DNA of 64,000 nt from Sphaerisporangium dianthi (GTDB lineage: Bacteria; Actinomycetota; Actinomycetes; Streptosporangiales; Streptosporangiaceae). The notes beneath the pieces were generated by a model. That model had not been told where the DNA came from, made no database searches, and saw only the letters and a list, made by a program, of their open reading frames with translations. The stretch covers positions 62,001 to 126,000 of the forward strand of contig NZ_JBHSFP010000022.1 of assembly GCF_042654065.1 (NCBI RefSeq), given 5' to 3'. Position 1 is the first letter of the stretch; every line of letters begins with the position of its first letter. Below are positions 37,336 to 45,840 of the stretch, piece after piece. Position numbers and translations under genes: made by a program.

Positions 37336-38403
37336 TCACGGCCGCTTGTCGGCCTGCCCTCGCGTCTCGGCGGGCGGAACCTGCCCCACCCCGGCCGCCC
37401 CGTCGGCGTCGACCGGCTTGACGGCGTCGACCGGCTCGGCCGCGTCCGCGGGCTTCACCGTCTCGGCCGGCTCGGCGGAGACACCGGGCTTGGCCGTATC
37501 GGCGGACCCGGCCGCGTCCGCGGGCTTGACGGCATCGACCGGCTCCGCCGTGTCCGCGGGCTTCACCGTGTCAGCCGTGTCGGCCGTGTCCGCGGGCTTC
37601 ACCGTGTCAGCCGTGTCGGTCGTGTCCGCGGGCTTGGCCGTGTCGGCCGTGTCGGCGGGCTTGGGCGTGTCGGTGGGTTCGGCGGTGTCGGTGGTCGCGG
37701 TGGCCTCGGTGAGGGCTTCCTTGGCGCCCGCCAGACCCGAGACATCGGTGTCCGGGCCCGCGTCGGTGGCCACGTAGCCGATGACGCTGCGCAGCTTCTC
37801 GACCGGGATGGCGCCCTGGCGCAAAACCCGTGGCACGGCCGTCGTGAGGTCGATGATCGTGGAAGGCGTGGTGTCGGCGCAGGCGCCGCCGTCGAGGTAG
37901 ACGGCCACGGACTCCCCGAGCTGCTCCTCGGCGTCGGCGGCGGTCGTCGCGGGCGGCGCGCCGGACCGGTTGGCGCTGCTCACCGCCATCGGCCCCGTCT
38001 CCTTGAGGAGCTCAAGCGCGACGGCGTGCAGCGGCATGCGGACCGCGACGGTGCCCTTGGTGTCACCCAGATCCCAGTTGAGCGAGCGGCTCGCCCGGCA
38101 GATGATCGTCAGCGGCCCTGGCCAGAAGTTGTCGATCAGATCTTGCCCGTAGGTGCCGAGATCCTCGATGAGGGCGGAGGCGGCCCGTACCGTGCCGACC
38201 AGGACGGGGACGGGCATGTCCCGGCCGCGGCCCTTGGCCTCGAGAAGGGCGGTGACGGCCGAGGGCGTGAAGGCGTCGGCCCCGATGCCGTAAACCGTGT
38301 CCGTCGGGATGACCACCAGCTCGCCGGCCCGTATGGCGGACGCGGCGTCGGCGATCCCGGCAGCACGCTGCTCGGTGGTGGAACAGTCATAACGTCGGCT
38401 CAC
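37336..38403 (-). CDS. tsaC: L-threonylcarbamoyladenylate synthase with repetitive C-terminal tail
   Basis: 355 residues. The YrdC/Sua5 domain (about 10-205) has VIPTDTVYGIGADA, KGRGRDMPVPVLV, NFWPGPLTII, VAVRMPLH and MAVSSANRSG. It makes threonylcarbamoyl-AMP from threonine, bicarbonate and ATP for t6A37 of tRNA. Residues about 230-355 are a low-complexity tail of ADTADTVKPADT-type repeats, absent from normal Sua5 proteins of about 210-350 residues, whose extra domain is a folded Sua5 domain. The GTG start is preceded by GGGAGG. It follows prmC and prfA, all in the order rpmE-prfA-prmC-tsaC. Confidence 0.92.
   Translation of the reverse strand: MSRRYDCSTTEQRAAGIADAASAIRAGELVVIPTDTVYGIGADAFTPSAVTALLEAKGRGRDMPVPVLVGTVRAASALIEDLGTYGQDLIDNFWPGPLTIICRASRSLNWDLGDTKGTVAVRMPLHAVALELLKETGPMAVSSANRSGAPPATTAADAEEQLGESVAVYLDGGACADTTPSTIIDLTTAVPRVLRQGAIPVEKLRSVIGYVATDAGPDTDVSGLAGAKEALTEATATTDTAEPTDTPKPADTADTAKPADTTDTADTVKPADTADTADTVKPADTAEPVDAVKPADAAGSADTAKPGVSAEPAETVKPADAAEPVDAVKPVDADGAAGVGQVPPAETRGQADKRP
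37550..37657. repeat. 36-bp tandem repeat inside the tsaC tail
   Basis: Copies beginning GTGTCCGCGGGCTT at 37550, 37586 and 37622 are exactly 36 bp apart. They encode the 12-residue TADTADTVKPAD unit. Confidence 0.85.
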
Positions 38404-38462
38404 GACTTGTCATCCTCCCATGCGGGCGGGCCGGCCCGAGCCGGGATCCCCCGCGTCGGCCG

Positions 38463-39317
38463 TCATTCCTGGCCGTGACGGGCCGTGACGAAGCGGTCGC
38501 GGCCGGCCAGGTCGGCGTGGTCTCGCGCGTCACGCCAGCCGCGGTCCTCGGAGAACTCCAGATAGACCGCCGACCCCTGCTGGTCGGCGTGCTCCACCGC
38601 CACCAGACCGCCCGCCCGCAGCAGGCGCCGGGCCGTGCGCTCGACGGCGCGGACCTCGTCCAGCCCGTCCTCCCCCGAGCCGTACAGGGCACGGGACGGG
38701 TCGTAGTCGCGCACTTCGGGGTCGCGCGGCACCGCGCCCGGCGGGATGTAGGGCGGGTTGGAGATGACCAGGTCCACCTGGCCGTTCAGCTCGGGCAGGC
38801 AGTCGGCGAGGTCCTCCGGGTGCAGGGAGACGCGCCCCTGCCCGTGCTCGACGATGTTGCGCTTGGCCCAGCCGTAGGCGACCGGGTCGACCTCGACGGC
38901 GTGCACCTGCGCGAGCGCGACCTCCTGGGCGATCGACAGGGCGATGGCGCCCGAGCCGGTGCCGAGGTCGACCACGAGCGGGGAGGCGACGTCCATCTCA
39001 CGGAGCCGGTCGATGGCCCAGCCGGCCACCACCTCGGTCTCGGGGCGCGGCACGAACACGCCGGGCCCCACCTCGAGCGACAGGTAGCGGAAGTAGGCAC
39101 GTCCGGTGATGTGCTGAAGCGGCTCGCGTGCCTCCCGCCGTGCGATGCCCTCCCAGAACAGGGCGTCGAACTCCGAATCGGGCACCGTGTGGAGCTGGCC
39201 GCGCCGCACACCGTGGACGAACGCCGCGATCTCCTCGGCGTCGGTGCGCGGTGAGGGCACCCCCGCCTCGGCGAGCCGGGCGGTGGCGAGGGCTATCTCG
39301 TCCATCAGCAGCGTCAT
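38463..39317 (-). CDS. prmC: Release factor glutamine methyltransferase
   Basis: 284 residues. The N-terminal helical release-factor-binding domain ends at REPLQHITGRAYFRYL; the SAM domain has VVDLGTGSGAIALSIA and the catalytic NPPYIPP. It methylates the Gln of the GGQ motif of release factors, fitting its place right after prfA. ATG at 39317 was chosen; an ATG 12 bp later is an alternative. Confidence 0.95.
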   Translation of the reverse strand: MTLLMDEIALATARLAEAGVPSPRTDAEEIAAFVHGVRRGQLHTVPDSEFDALFWEGIARREAREPLQHITGRAYFRYLSLEVGPGVFVPRPETEVVAGWAIDRLREMDVASPLVVDLGTGSGAIALSIAQEVALAQVHAVEVDPVAYGWAKRNIVEHGQGRVSLHPEDLADCLPELNGQVDLVISNPPYIPPGAVPRDPEVRDYDPSRALYGSGEDGLDEVRAVERTARRLLRAGGLVAVEHADQQGSAVYLEFSEDRGWRDARDHADLAGRDRFVTARHGQE

Positions 39318-39396
39318 GGGAGTTTTCGCAAGATACGTCGTCGACGGGGTCGTGGAGGGTGTCTGGCCACTTCGCGGGTCGGGTGGGTTCACGGGG

Positions 39397-40449
39397 TCAG
39401 GTGTGCGCGGCGAGCTTGTCGGCCGTCTCGGCGTCGGTGAGCGCCTGGATGACCGCGGACAGGTCGCCGTCCAGCACCTGGTCGAGGTTGTACGCCTTGA
39501 AACCTACGCGGTGGTCGGAGATGCGGTTCTCCGGATAGTTGTACGTGCGGACGCGTTCGGAGCGGTCGACCGTCCGCACCTGCGACTTGCGCTCGGCCGA
39601 AGCGGCGGCGTCGGCCTCTTCCTGCGCGATCGCCAGCAGCCGCGCACGCAGGATGCGCAGCGCCGACTCCTTGTTCTGGAGCTGGCTCTTCTCGTTCTGG
39701 CAGGAGACGACCACGCCGGTCGGGACGTGGGTGATGCGCACCGCCGAGTCGGTCGTGTTGACGCTCTGGCCCCCGGGACCGGAACTGCGGAAGACGTCGA
39801 TGCGCAGGTCGTTGGGGTCGATCTGGACGTCGACCTCCTCCGCCTCGGGATACACCAGGACGCCGGCCGCGGAGGTGTGGATGCGCCCCTGCGACTCGGT
39901 GACCGGCACCCGCTGGACCCGGTGGACGCCGCCCTCGTACTTCAGGCGCGACCAGACGCCGTCGGCGCCCTTGCCCTTCACCGCGACGGTGACGTCCTTG
40001 TAGCCGCCGAGATCGGAGTGCTGGGCGTCGATGATCTCGGTCTTCCAGCCGACGCGCTCGGCGTACCGGAGGTACATGCGCAGCAGGTCGCCGGCGAACA
40101 GCGCCGACTCTTCGCCGCCCTCCCCCGCCTTGATCTCCATGATGATGTCCTTGTCATCGCTGGGATCGCGCGGGATCAGCAGGTGCTTGAGTCGTTCCTC
40201 CAGGGGGGCGATGCGCCCTTCCAGCTGCGTGGCCTCCTCGGCGAACGCCGAGTCCTCGGTGGCGAGCTCCTTGGCCGCCTGGAGGTCGTCGCGGACGCCC
40301 TCCAGCTCGCGGTAGACCGACACGATGGGGGTCAGCTGCGCGTAGCGCTTGCCCAGGGTGCGGGCCTGGTTCTGGTCGGCGTGCACAGCGGGATCGGCGA
40401 GCCTCTGCTCAAGCTCCGCGTACTCGTTGAGCAACTCGTCGAGATTCAC
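39397..40449 (-). CDS. prfA: Peptide chain release factor 1
   Basis: 350 residues. Domain 1 is helical; the anticodon-like PVT motif is RVPVTESQGRIHTS, and the peptidyl-hydrolysis GGQ is in SSGPGGQSVNTTDSAVRITH. It reads UAA/UAG. The GTG start is preceded by AAGGA. It lies 111 bp after rpmE, with a strong hairpin in the gap. Confidence 0.97.
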   Translation of the reverse strand: MNLDELLNEYAELEQRLADPAVHADQNQARTLGKRYAQLTPIVSVYRELEGVRDDLQAAKELATEDSAFAEEATQLEGRIAPLEERLKHLLIPRDPSDDKDIIMEIKAGEGGEESALFAGDLLRMYLRYAERVGWKTEIIDAQHSDLGGYKDVTVAVKGKGADGVWSRLKYEGGVHRVQRVPVTESQGRIHTSAAGVLVYPEAEEVDVQIDPNDLRIDVFRSSGPGGQSVNTTDSAVRITHVPTGVVVSCQNEKSQLQNKESALRILRARLLAIAQEEADAAASAERKSQVRTVDRSERVRTYNYPENRISDHRVGFKAYNLDQVLDGDLSAVIQALTDAETADKLAAHT

Positions 40450-40500
40450 CGTGCGTCCTTCTTCCCTCACCACCGGCGAGAACCTGGGTCATCACCAAGA

Positions 40501-40549
40501 ACGCCGACCCGGGCATGCCCCCGTGCGCGGGGGCATGCCGAGCCGGCGT
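40501..40549 (-). terminator. Long GC hairpin between rpmE and prfA
   Basis: Perfect 11-bp arms GGCATGCCCCC/GGGGGCATGCC around a 6-base loop are flanked by a second matching pair ACGCCG/CGGCGT. There is no T-run. It probably attenuates or ends transcription after rpmE (ends at 40561), partly uncoupling it from prfA; processing or stability roles are possible. Confidence 0.6.
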
Positions 40550-40560
40550 CGGTCGCGGAG

Positions 40561-40779
40561 CTACTTGCTCGCGGGCTTCTTGCCGAAGCGCTTCTCGAAG
40601 CGGGCCACCCGGCCGCCGGTGTCCAGGATCTTCTGCTTGCCCGTGTAGAAGGGGTGGCAGGCGGAGCACACGTCGGCGTGGATGACGCCGTTCTTGGCGG
40701 TGCTGCGGGTGGTGAAGCTGGCGCCACAGCTGCAGGTCACCTGCGTGGTGGCATAAGTCGGGTGAATGTCGGGCTTCAT
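40561..40779 (-). CDS. rpmE: 50S ribosomal protein bL31, zinc-binding form
   Basis: 72 residues. It has the four-Cys zinc site (Cys16, Cys18, Cys38, Cys41) and the VTCSCGASF and HPFYTGKQK motifs of the C+ form, which is replaced by a zinc-free paralogue under zinc limitation. MKPDIHP is the conserved start, with GAGAGGA 6 bp upstream. Confidence 0.97.
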   Translation of the reverse strand: MKPDIHPTYATTQVTCSCGASFTTRSTAKNGVIHADVCSACHPFYTGKQKILDTGGRVARFEKRFGKKPASK

Positions 40780-41065
40780 CTCAATCCTCTCTGGCGCGGT
40801 CGCCGGGTCGCCTTCGTCTCTCGCGGTCAGCTGACACGCGGACGGGCGGGAACCGGAACCGCCGTTCGGTCGGCTACCAGTGTGCCAGATCCTGTAACCC
40901 CGCCAGGCCATCGCTCATTCCCGGCGAAGGCCGGACCCGGCACCTGCCCTCCCGGCTGCCGGGGTGACCCGCCGAGCTTAGGCCCCCGGCCGCACAGGTT
41001 CGGCGAAATCACCCCCGTGCGACCGCAAAAGTTCGGTAACAGTGCCCGGTGCCGGAGTTCGGCGG

Positions 41066-41734
41066 TCACACTCTGCGCAGGTAGGCCAGCACGGCCAGGA
41101 CGCGGCGATGATCGTCGGGAGCGGGGTCGAGGCCGAGCTTGCCGAAGATGCCGGAAATGTGTTTTTCGACGGCGCCCTCGCTGATGCCCAGGCGGGCGGC
41201 GATCGCGTTGTTCGACCGCCCCTCGGCCATCAGCCCCAGCACCTCCGCCTCCCTGGCCGTCAGGGAGTCCAGGCGCTCATGGCTCCCGCGGCGGCTCAGC
41301 AGCTGGACCACCACCTCGGGGTCGATGACCGTCCCGCCCGCGGCGACCCGCCGGACCGCGTCGAGGAACTCCGTCACGTCGGCGATGCGCTCTTTGAGCA
41401 GGTAGCCGACCGCGGCGGCGCCCCGGCCGATGAGCTCGGTGGCGTACCGCTCCTCGACGTACTGCGACAGCACCAGCACGGGCAGGCCGGGCACCAGCGA
41501 CCGCGCCTGCAGGGCGGCGCGGAGCCCTTCGTCGGTGTGGCTCGGCGGCATCCGCACGTCGACGACCGCGAGGTCGGGCCGATGCGCGCGCACCGATTCG
41601 ACCAGAGCCGGCCCGTCGCCCACCGCGGCGACCGTTTCGATGCCGCCGTCGCCGAGCAGCCTGATCAGGCCCTCGCGCAACAGGACGGAGTCCTCCGCGA
41701 TCACCACCCGCACCCCGGGCACCCCCACCCTCAC
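41066..41734 (-). CDS. NarL/LuxR-type response regulator
   Basis: About 222 residues. The receiver has VVIAEDSVLLREG, phosphoacceptor Asp in LAVVDVRMPP, and LKERIADVTEFLDAVRRVAAGGTVIDP; the HTH is LTAREAEVLGLMAEGRSNNAIAARLGISEGAVEKHISGIFGKLGL. It is partner of the kinase 80 bp upstream. The exact start is uncertain: several in-frame GTGs (41734, 41722, 41713) occur in a GTG-rich run; the latest, before RVVIAEDS, fits the family best. Targets unknown. Confidence 0.9.
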   Translation of the reverse strand: MRVGVPGVRVVIAEDSVLLREGLIRLLGDGGIETVAAVGDGPALVESVRAHRPDLAVVDVRMPPSHTDEGLRAALQARSLVPGLPVLVLSQYVEERYATELIGRGAAAVGYLLKERIADVTEFLDAVRRVAAGGTVIDPEVVVQLLSRRGSHERLDSLTAREAEVLGLMAEGRSNNAIAARLGISEGAVEKHISGIFGKLGLDPAPDDHRRVLAVLAYLRRV

Positions 41735-41813
41735 TCGATCACGCCGTCACGCCCACCCGGTCCGGCGGCACCGGGGAACGGCCGGCGCCAGGGAACGGCC
41801 GGCGCCGGGGACC

Positions 41814-43106
41814 TCACCACTCGCACGGTAACGCCGCCCTGATGAGTGTGGGGCCCCCGGACGGGCTTTCGATCGCGAGCGTGCCGTCGATGGTGGCCGC
41901 GCGGTCGGCGAGACCCGCCAGCCCGCCCCCCGGCCGGGCGTGGGCGCCACCGACGCCGTTGTCGCGTACCTCCACCACCACGCGCTGTTCCTGGCGGCCC
42001 ACCCGGACCGACGCCTCCGTCGCCACCGAATGCTTGGCGATGTTCGCCAGCGACTCGGCGACGATGAAGTACGCGATGCTCTCGACCGCCGCGGGCGGCC
42101 GGTCGGCGATCTCCACCCTGACCTCCACGCGCACCGGCGCGCGGGCGGCCAGCGCCGACAGGGCGGCGTCGAGGCCCCTGTCGGTGAGGATCGCGGGATA
42201 GATGCCGCGCGCCAGGTCGCGTAACTCGGCGATGGCGGCCTTGGTGCCCAGGTGGGCCTGCGCCAGCAGCGCACGCGCCTCGTCGGGCTCGGTGTCGAAC
42301 TTCGCCTGTGCCCTGCCGAGGTCGAGGGCCACGGCCAGCAACCGCTGCTGCGCGCCGTCGTGCAGGTCGCGTTCGATCCTGCGGCGCTCCGCCTCGGCGG
42401 CGTCCACGCCCCTGGCCCGGCTGGCACGCAGATGCTTCACCCGTGCCTCGTCGCCGGGGCCGAGCAGCGCCATGGCCAGCGTGCCATGGAGCCAGGCCAT
42501 GCCGCGCACCACGTACAGCGTGGCGCACAGCAGGACCAGGCCGCCGAGCGCCCAGGGCAGCGCCTCGGGCACGGTGTCGAGCACGAGCCGGTCGTTGATC
42601 TGCGTGCGCACGCCGTACAGGACCAGGACGGGCTGTGCGATCAGCTCTATGGAGGAGGCTCCCATGGCGAACGTCGCGAAGGACTCGACCAGCCCGAGCG
42701 GGAGCAGCAGGAACAGGTAGCCGAGATCCTTGTAGGTGGCGGGATCGGCGAACAGCCGGCGCAGAGCGCGCATGACGCCCTCGCCTTCGCTCGGCTGGTA
42801 GGGGTGGGGAATGGTGACGCCGAACGCCAGGCGCAGCAGCCGCCGCTCGAGCATGGCGCCGCCCCGCCAGACCAGCATGGTCACCACCAGCATGGGCAGG
42901 CCCACCCAGATCACCAGCAGGGCGAAGGAGAGCGTCAGCCCTGACACCAGGATGACGAACCAGGCGACGCCCCAGAACATGCTGAGCAGCAGGTAGGGCA
43001 CCGCCCGCCAGGTCATGGGGTCGACCAGCAGGCCCAGCGGGCCGCGGGAGCCGAACGGCACCCGCATGCGCAGGGGCGGGCGCCCCGTCACCGCCTCGCC
43101 GGCCAT
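41814..43106 (-). CDS. Sensor histidine kinase with N-terminal Sensor domain
   Basis: 430 residues. Four to six membrane helices (about 35-205) form the PF13796-like Sensor domain; the HisKA_3 box is RRRIERDLHDGAQQRL (His249), and HATPase_c contains YFIVAESLANIAKHS and VRDNGVGGAHARPGGGLAGL. It phosphorylates the downstream NarL-type regulator. The ATG at 43106 has GAGGGG 5-6 bp upstream; a much longer upstream frame is not conserved. It sits between the rpmE and rho genes, probably as an accessory insertion in a housekeeping block. Confidence 0.92.
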   Translation of the reverse strand: MAGEAVTGRPPLRMRVPFGSRGPLGLLVDPMTWRAVPYLLLSMFWGVAWFVILVSGLTLSFALLVIWVGLPMLVVTMLVWRGGAMLERRLLRLAFGVTIPHPYQPSEGEGVMRALRRLFADPATYKDLGYLFLLLPLGLVESFATFAMGASSIELIAQPVLVLYGVRTQINDRLVLDTVPEALPWALGGLVLLCATLYVVRGMAWLHGTLAMALLGPGDEARVKHLRASRARGVDAAEAERRRIERDLHDGAQQRLLAVALDLGRAQAKFDTEPDEARALLAQAHLGTKAAIAELRDLARGIYPAILTDRGLDAALSALAARAPVRVEVRVEIADRPPAAVESIAYFIVAESLANIAKHSVATEASVRVGRQEQRVVVEVRDNGVGGAHARPGGGLAGLADRAATIDGTLAIESPSGGPTLIRAALPCEW

Positions 43107-43339
43107 GCCACACCCCTCACGTCGAGCCGCGCCCGCAGGCCTGTCAGGTCGTACGGGAAGAGCCTGCCAAGCCGCCGCGCCCCACGCCATGGAGTTACCA
43201 CCCGAGGAGGGCTGTGGCCAGCCCCACCTCATGGACCGCTTGCGCCGGCCGGGTGAACGCAAAGGCCCGGCCGGGCGCGGGAGCGAGAGCTCCGGCCTGG
43301 CCGGGCGAGTGCGTTTGCCGTGGGTGGAGCGGACGAAGG

Positions 43340-45388
43340 TCAGTCGCGATCGGAGCTGACCGTCGTCTTCTGCACCTGGAGCAGGAACTCGGCGTTGGAC
43401 TGCGTCTCGCGCATCTTCTCCAGCAGGAGCTCCAGCGCCTGCTGCATGTCGAGCGCGTGCAGCACGCGGCGGAGCTTCCAGACGATCTGCAGCTCGTCCC
43501 TGGACATCAGGATCTCTTCCTTACGGGTGCCGGACGCGTCGACGTCCACCGCGGGGAAGATGCGCTTGTCAGCCAGGGAGCGGTTGAGCTTCAGCTCTGC
43601 GTTGCCGGTGCCCTTGAACTCCTCGAAGATGACCTCGTCCATCTTGGAGCCGGTCTCGACCAGCGCCGTGGCGAGGATCGTCAGCGAGCCGCCGTTCTCG
43701 ATGTTGCGCGCCGCGCCGAAGAACCGCTTGGGCGGGTACAGCGCGGTCGAGTCGACACCACCGGACAGGATGCGCCCGGACGCCGGGGCGGCCAGGTTGT
43801 AGGCCCGGCCGAGGCGGGTGATGGAGTCGAGGAGCACGACCACGTCGTGGCCGAGCTCCACCAGCCGCTTGGCGCGCTCGATGGCGAGCTCGGCGACGGT
43901 GGTGTGGTCCTCGGCGGGACGGTCGAAGGTCGAGTGGATGACCTCGCCCTTCACCGACCGCTGCATGTCGGTGACCTCTTCGGGACGCTCGTCCACCAGG
44001 ACGACCATCAGGTGGCACTCGGGGTTGTTCCGGGTGATCGCGTTGGCGATCGCCTGGAGCACCATCGTCTTGCCGGCCTTGGGCGGGGAGACGATGAGGC
44101 CGCGCTGGCCCTTGCCGATGGGCGCCACCAGATCGATGATGCGCGTCGTCAGGATGTTGGGGTCGGTCTCCAGGCGCAGCCGCTCCTGCGGGTAGAGCGG
44201 GGTGAGCTTGGAGAAGTCGGGGCGGTTGCGCGACTGCTCGGGGTCCATGCCGTTGACGGTGTCGAGCCGCACAAGGGCGTTGAACTTCTCACGGCGCTCG
44301 CCGTCGCGGGGCTGGCGCACCGCTCCGGTGATGACGTCGCCCTTGCGCAGGCCGTTGCGGCGGATCTGCGCGAGCGAGACGTACACGTCGTTGGCGCCGG
44401 GCAGGTAGCCGCTGGTGCGGACGAACGCGTAGTTGTCCAGGATGTCGAGGATGCCGGCGATCGGGATGAGGACGTCGTCGTCACCGATCACGGGCTCGTT
44501 GCTGTCGAAACGGTCGCGGCCGCGCCGGTTGCGCTCCCTGAACCTGCCGCGGCGGCCGCGGCGGTCGTCGTCACCCTGGAGATCGCGGCCCTGGTCGCGG
44601 TCCCGACCCTGGTCGCGGCCCTGGTCGCGGGTCTGCTCGCGGCCCTGGTCGCGGTCACGGCCCTGGTCGCGGGTCTGCTCGCGCCCCTGGTCGCGAGACT
44701 GCTCGCGGCCCTGGTCACGGGACTGGTCACGGCCCTGGTCGCGAGACTGCTCACGGCGGCCCGGGGCGTCGCCCGCGTCGGCGGCGCGCTGCTCGGGACG
44801 CGTGTTGTCGTTGCGGTTGTCGGGGCGGTTGTCGCCACGCTCGCGACGGTCGCTGCCACGGCCGCGGCGCTCGCCGCGCTCGCGGCGGGACTCGCCGCGC
44901 TCGGGGCGGCCCTCGGACTGCGGGGCCTCGACCGGGGCCGAGGCGGTGGCGGCCGCGGCGACGGGGGCCTGTTCAGGGGCCTGCGTCTCGACGGCGGGAA
45001 CGCGCTCTTCGCGGGTCTCGACGGCGGTCTCGACCGGCGCAGGGCGGGAACGTTCCCGACGGGTACGGGTGGGGCGCTCGGCCACCGGCTCGGCCGTGAC
45101 CGTGGGAGCCGGGGCGGCGACAGGCTCGGCGGGGGCGGAGGTGGAGGCACCGTCAGCAGATACGCCCTGCTTCTCCTGGATGGCCGCGATGAGCTGGCTC
45201 TTGCGCATCCGTCCGGTCCCGCTGATGCCGAGGCTCGACGCGAGAGCCTGCAGCTCGGGCAGCACCATGGCCGCGAGGCCGGTGCCGGAGCGACGGCGCG
45301 GCCTGGCCGCGGCGCGGGTGGGGGTGTCGCCGGCGGCCGACGGCGCTGTGCCGGTGGCGTCGGAGAGGAGTTCGGTGGTGTCGCTCAA
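43340..45388 (-). CDS. rho: Transcription termination factor Rho
   Basis: 682 residues, well over the 419 of E. coli Rho. An N-terminal rho_N helix domain (LPELQALASSLGISGTGRMRKSQLIAAI) is followed by a long Ala/Arg/Glu/Asp/Gln-rich insertion (about 80-290) including tandem SRDQGRDQ-type units, then the OB fold (LDILDNYAFVRTSGYLPG), P-loop SPPKAGKT, Walker B VVVLLDSITRL and the R-loop. Actinobacterial Rho proteins carry such insertions, which widen RNA binding. The start is TTG, with GGAAGGA upstream. Confidence 0.97.
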   Translation of the reverse strand: MSDTTELLSDATGTAPSAAGDTPTRAAARPRRRSGTGLAAMVLPELQALASSLGISGTGRMRKSQLIAAIQEKQGVSADGASTSAPAEPVAAPAPTVTAEPVAERPTRTRRERSRPAPVETAVETREERVPAVETQAPEQAPVAAAATASAPVEAPQSEGRPERGESRRERGERRGRGSDRRERGDNRPDNRNDNTRPEQRAADAGDAPGRREQSRDQGRDQSRDQGREQSRDQGREQTRDQGRDRDQGREQTRDQGRDQGRDRDQGRDLQGDDDRRGRRGRFRERNRRGRDRFDSNEPVIGDDDVLIPIAGILDILDNYAFVRTSGYLPGANDVYVSLAQIRRNGLRKGDVITGAVRQPRDGERREKFNALVRLDTVNGMDPEQSRNRPDFSKLTPLYPQERLRLETDPNILTTRIIDLVAPIGKGQRGLIVSPPKAGKTMVLQAIANAITRNNPECHLMVVLVDERPEEVTDMQRSVKGEVIHSTFDRPAEDHTTVAELAIERAKRLVELGHDVVVLLDSITRLGRAYNLAAPASGRILSGGVDSTALYPPKRFFGAARNIENGGSLTILATALVETGSKMDEVIFEEFKGTGNAELKLNRSLADKRIFPAVDVDASGTRKEEILMSRDELQIVWKLRRVLHALDMQQALELLLEKMRETQSNAEFLLQVQKTTVSSDRD
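44590..44757. repeat. Degenerate CTGGTCGCG-type repeats within rho
   Basis: Runs of CCTGGTCGCGG/GTCTGCTCGCGG-like units encode the SRDQGRDQ segment of the Rho insertion. Spacing is irregular, 12-24 bp. Confidence 0.7.
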
Positions 45389-45840
45389 CTAAAAGGTCCT
45401 TCCCAGGGGTCGGGCGTCGGCCACGATCAGCCAGGCGTCCCGGTGATGCGACCCGGCGGGACAGACCGGGTCGGGCTGGACGAAATCTCAAAGATGTCGG
45501 TAAACCGGTGCGTCGAACCGGCGCGTGGCCGTCACCGTCGAGATTCGTGAGCCGTTGGGGGCCCGGGGGTCGCCCCCCGGCTGGTTACCGCCGACCAGAT
45601 GTCGATGCCAGTCGAACGCGCATGTCCCCGATTACGCCGCTTCTCGACGCGCCAACCGGATGTGGAGCAACCGGAGGCGATGAATTCGGGAAGCCCGCTG
45701 TGCGGCCTGCGTCTTGCGACGCAAGGCGCGATCCAGCGATGTATGGCTGACAAGCACGCACCCGCAACGGGGGCATCTGGTGCGGCTATCAGCCTAACAT
45801 CACCAGCGCACACTGCTATTCCCTGAAGGTCGAAGATGCA
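45389..45840. other. 452-bp gap: rho leader and promoter region
   Basis: No convincing gene lies between the thrB stop and the rho start; short frames here lack coding character and ribosome-binding sites. On the minus strand it would be the rho upstream region. It contains a GC hairpin at 45563-45580 and, further upstream, an AT-richer part around 45790-45825 that could hold the promoter. Confidence 0.6.
45563..45580 (-). promoter_or_regulatory. GC hairpin in the rho upstream region
   Basis: Perfect 7-bp arms CCGGGGG/CCCCCGG with a 4-base loop, about 180 bp before the rho start codon. No T-run follows. It may be an attenuator or an mRNA structure for Rho autoregulation, which is known for rho in other bacteria. 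Confidence 0.35.

Noticed and set aside
43214..45550. A 778-codon frame opposite rho
   Set aside because: Shadow of the Rho gene; its hydrophobic-looking stretch comes from the antisense of the Arg/Asp/Gln repeats.
45532..45826. Possible small genes on either strand in the rho-thrB gap
   Set aside because: Several overlapping frames exist but none has a good ribosome-binding site, protein-like composition or recognisable motif.
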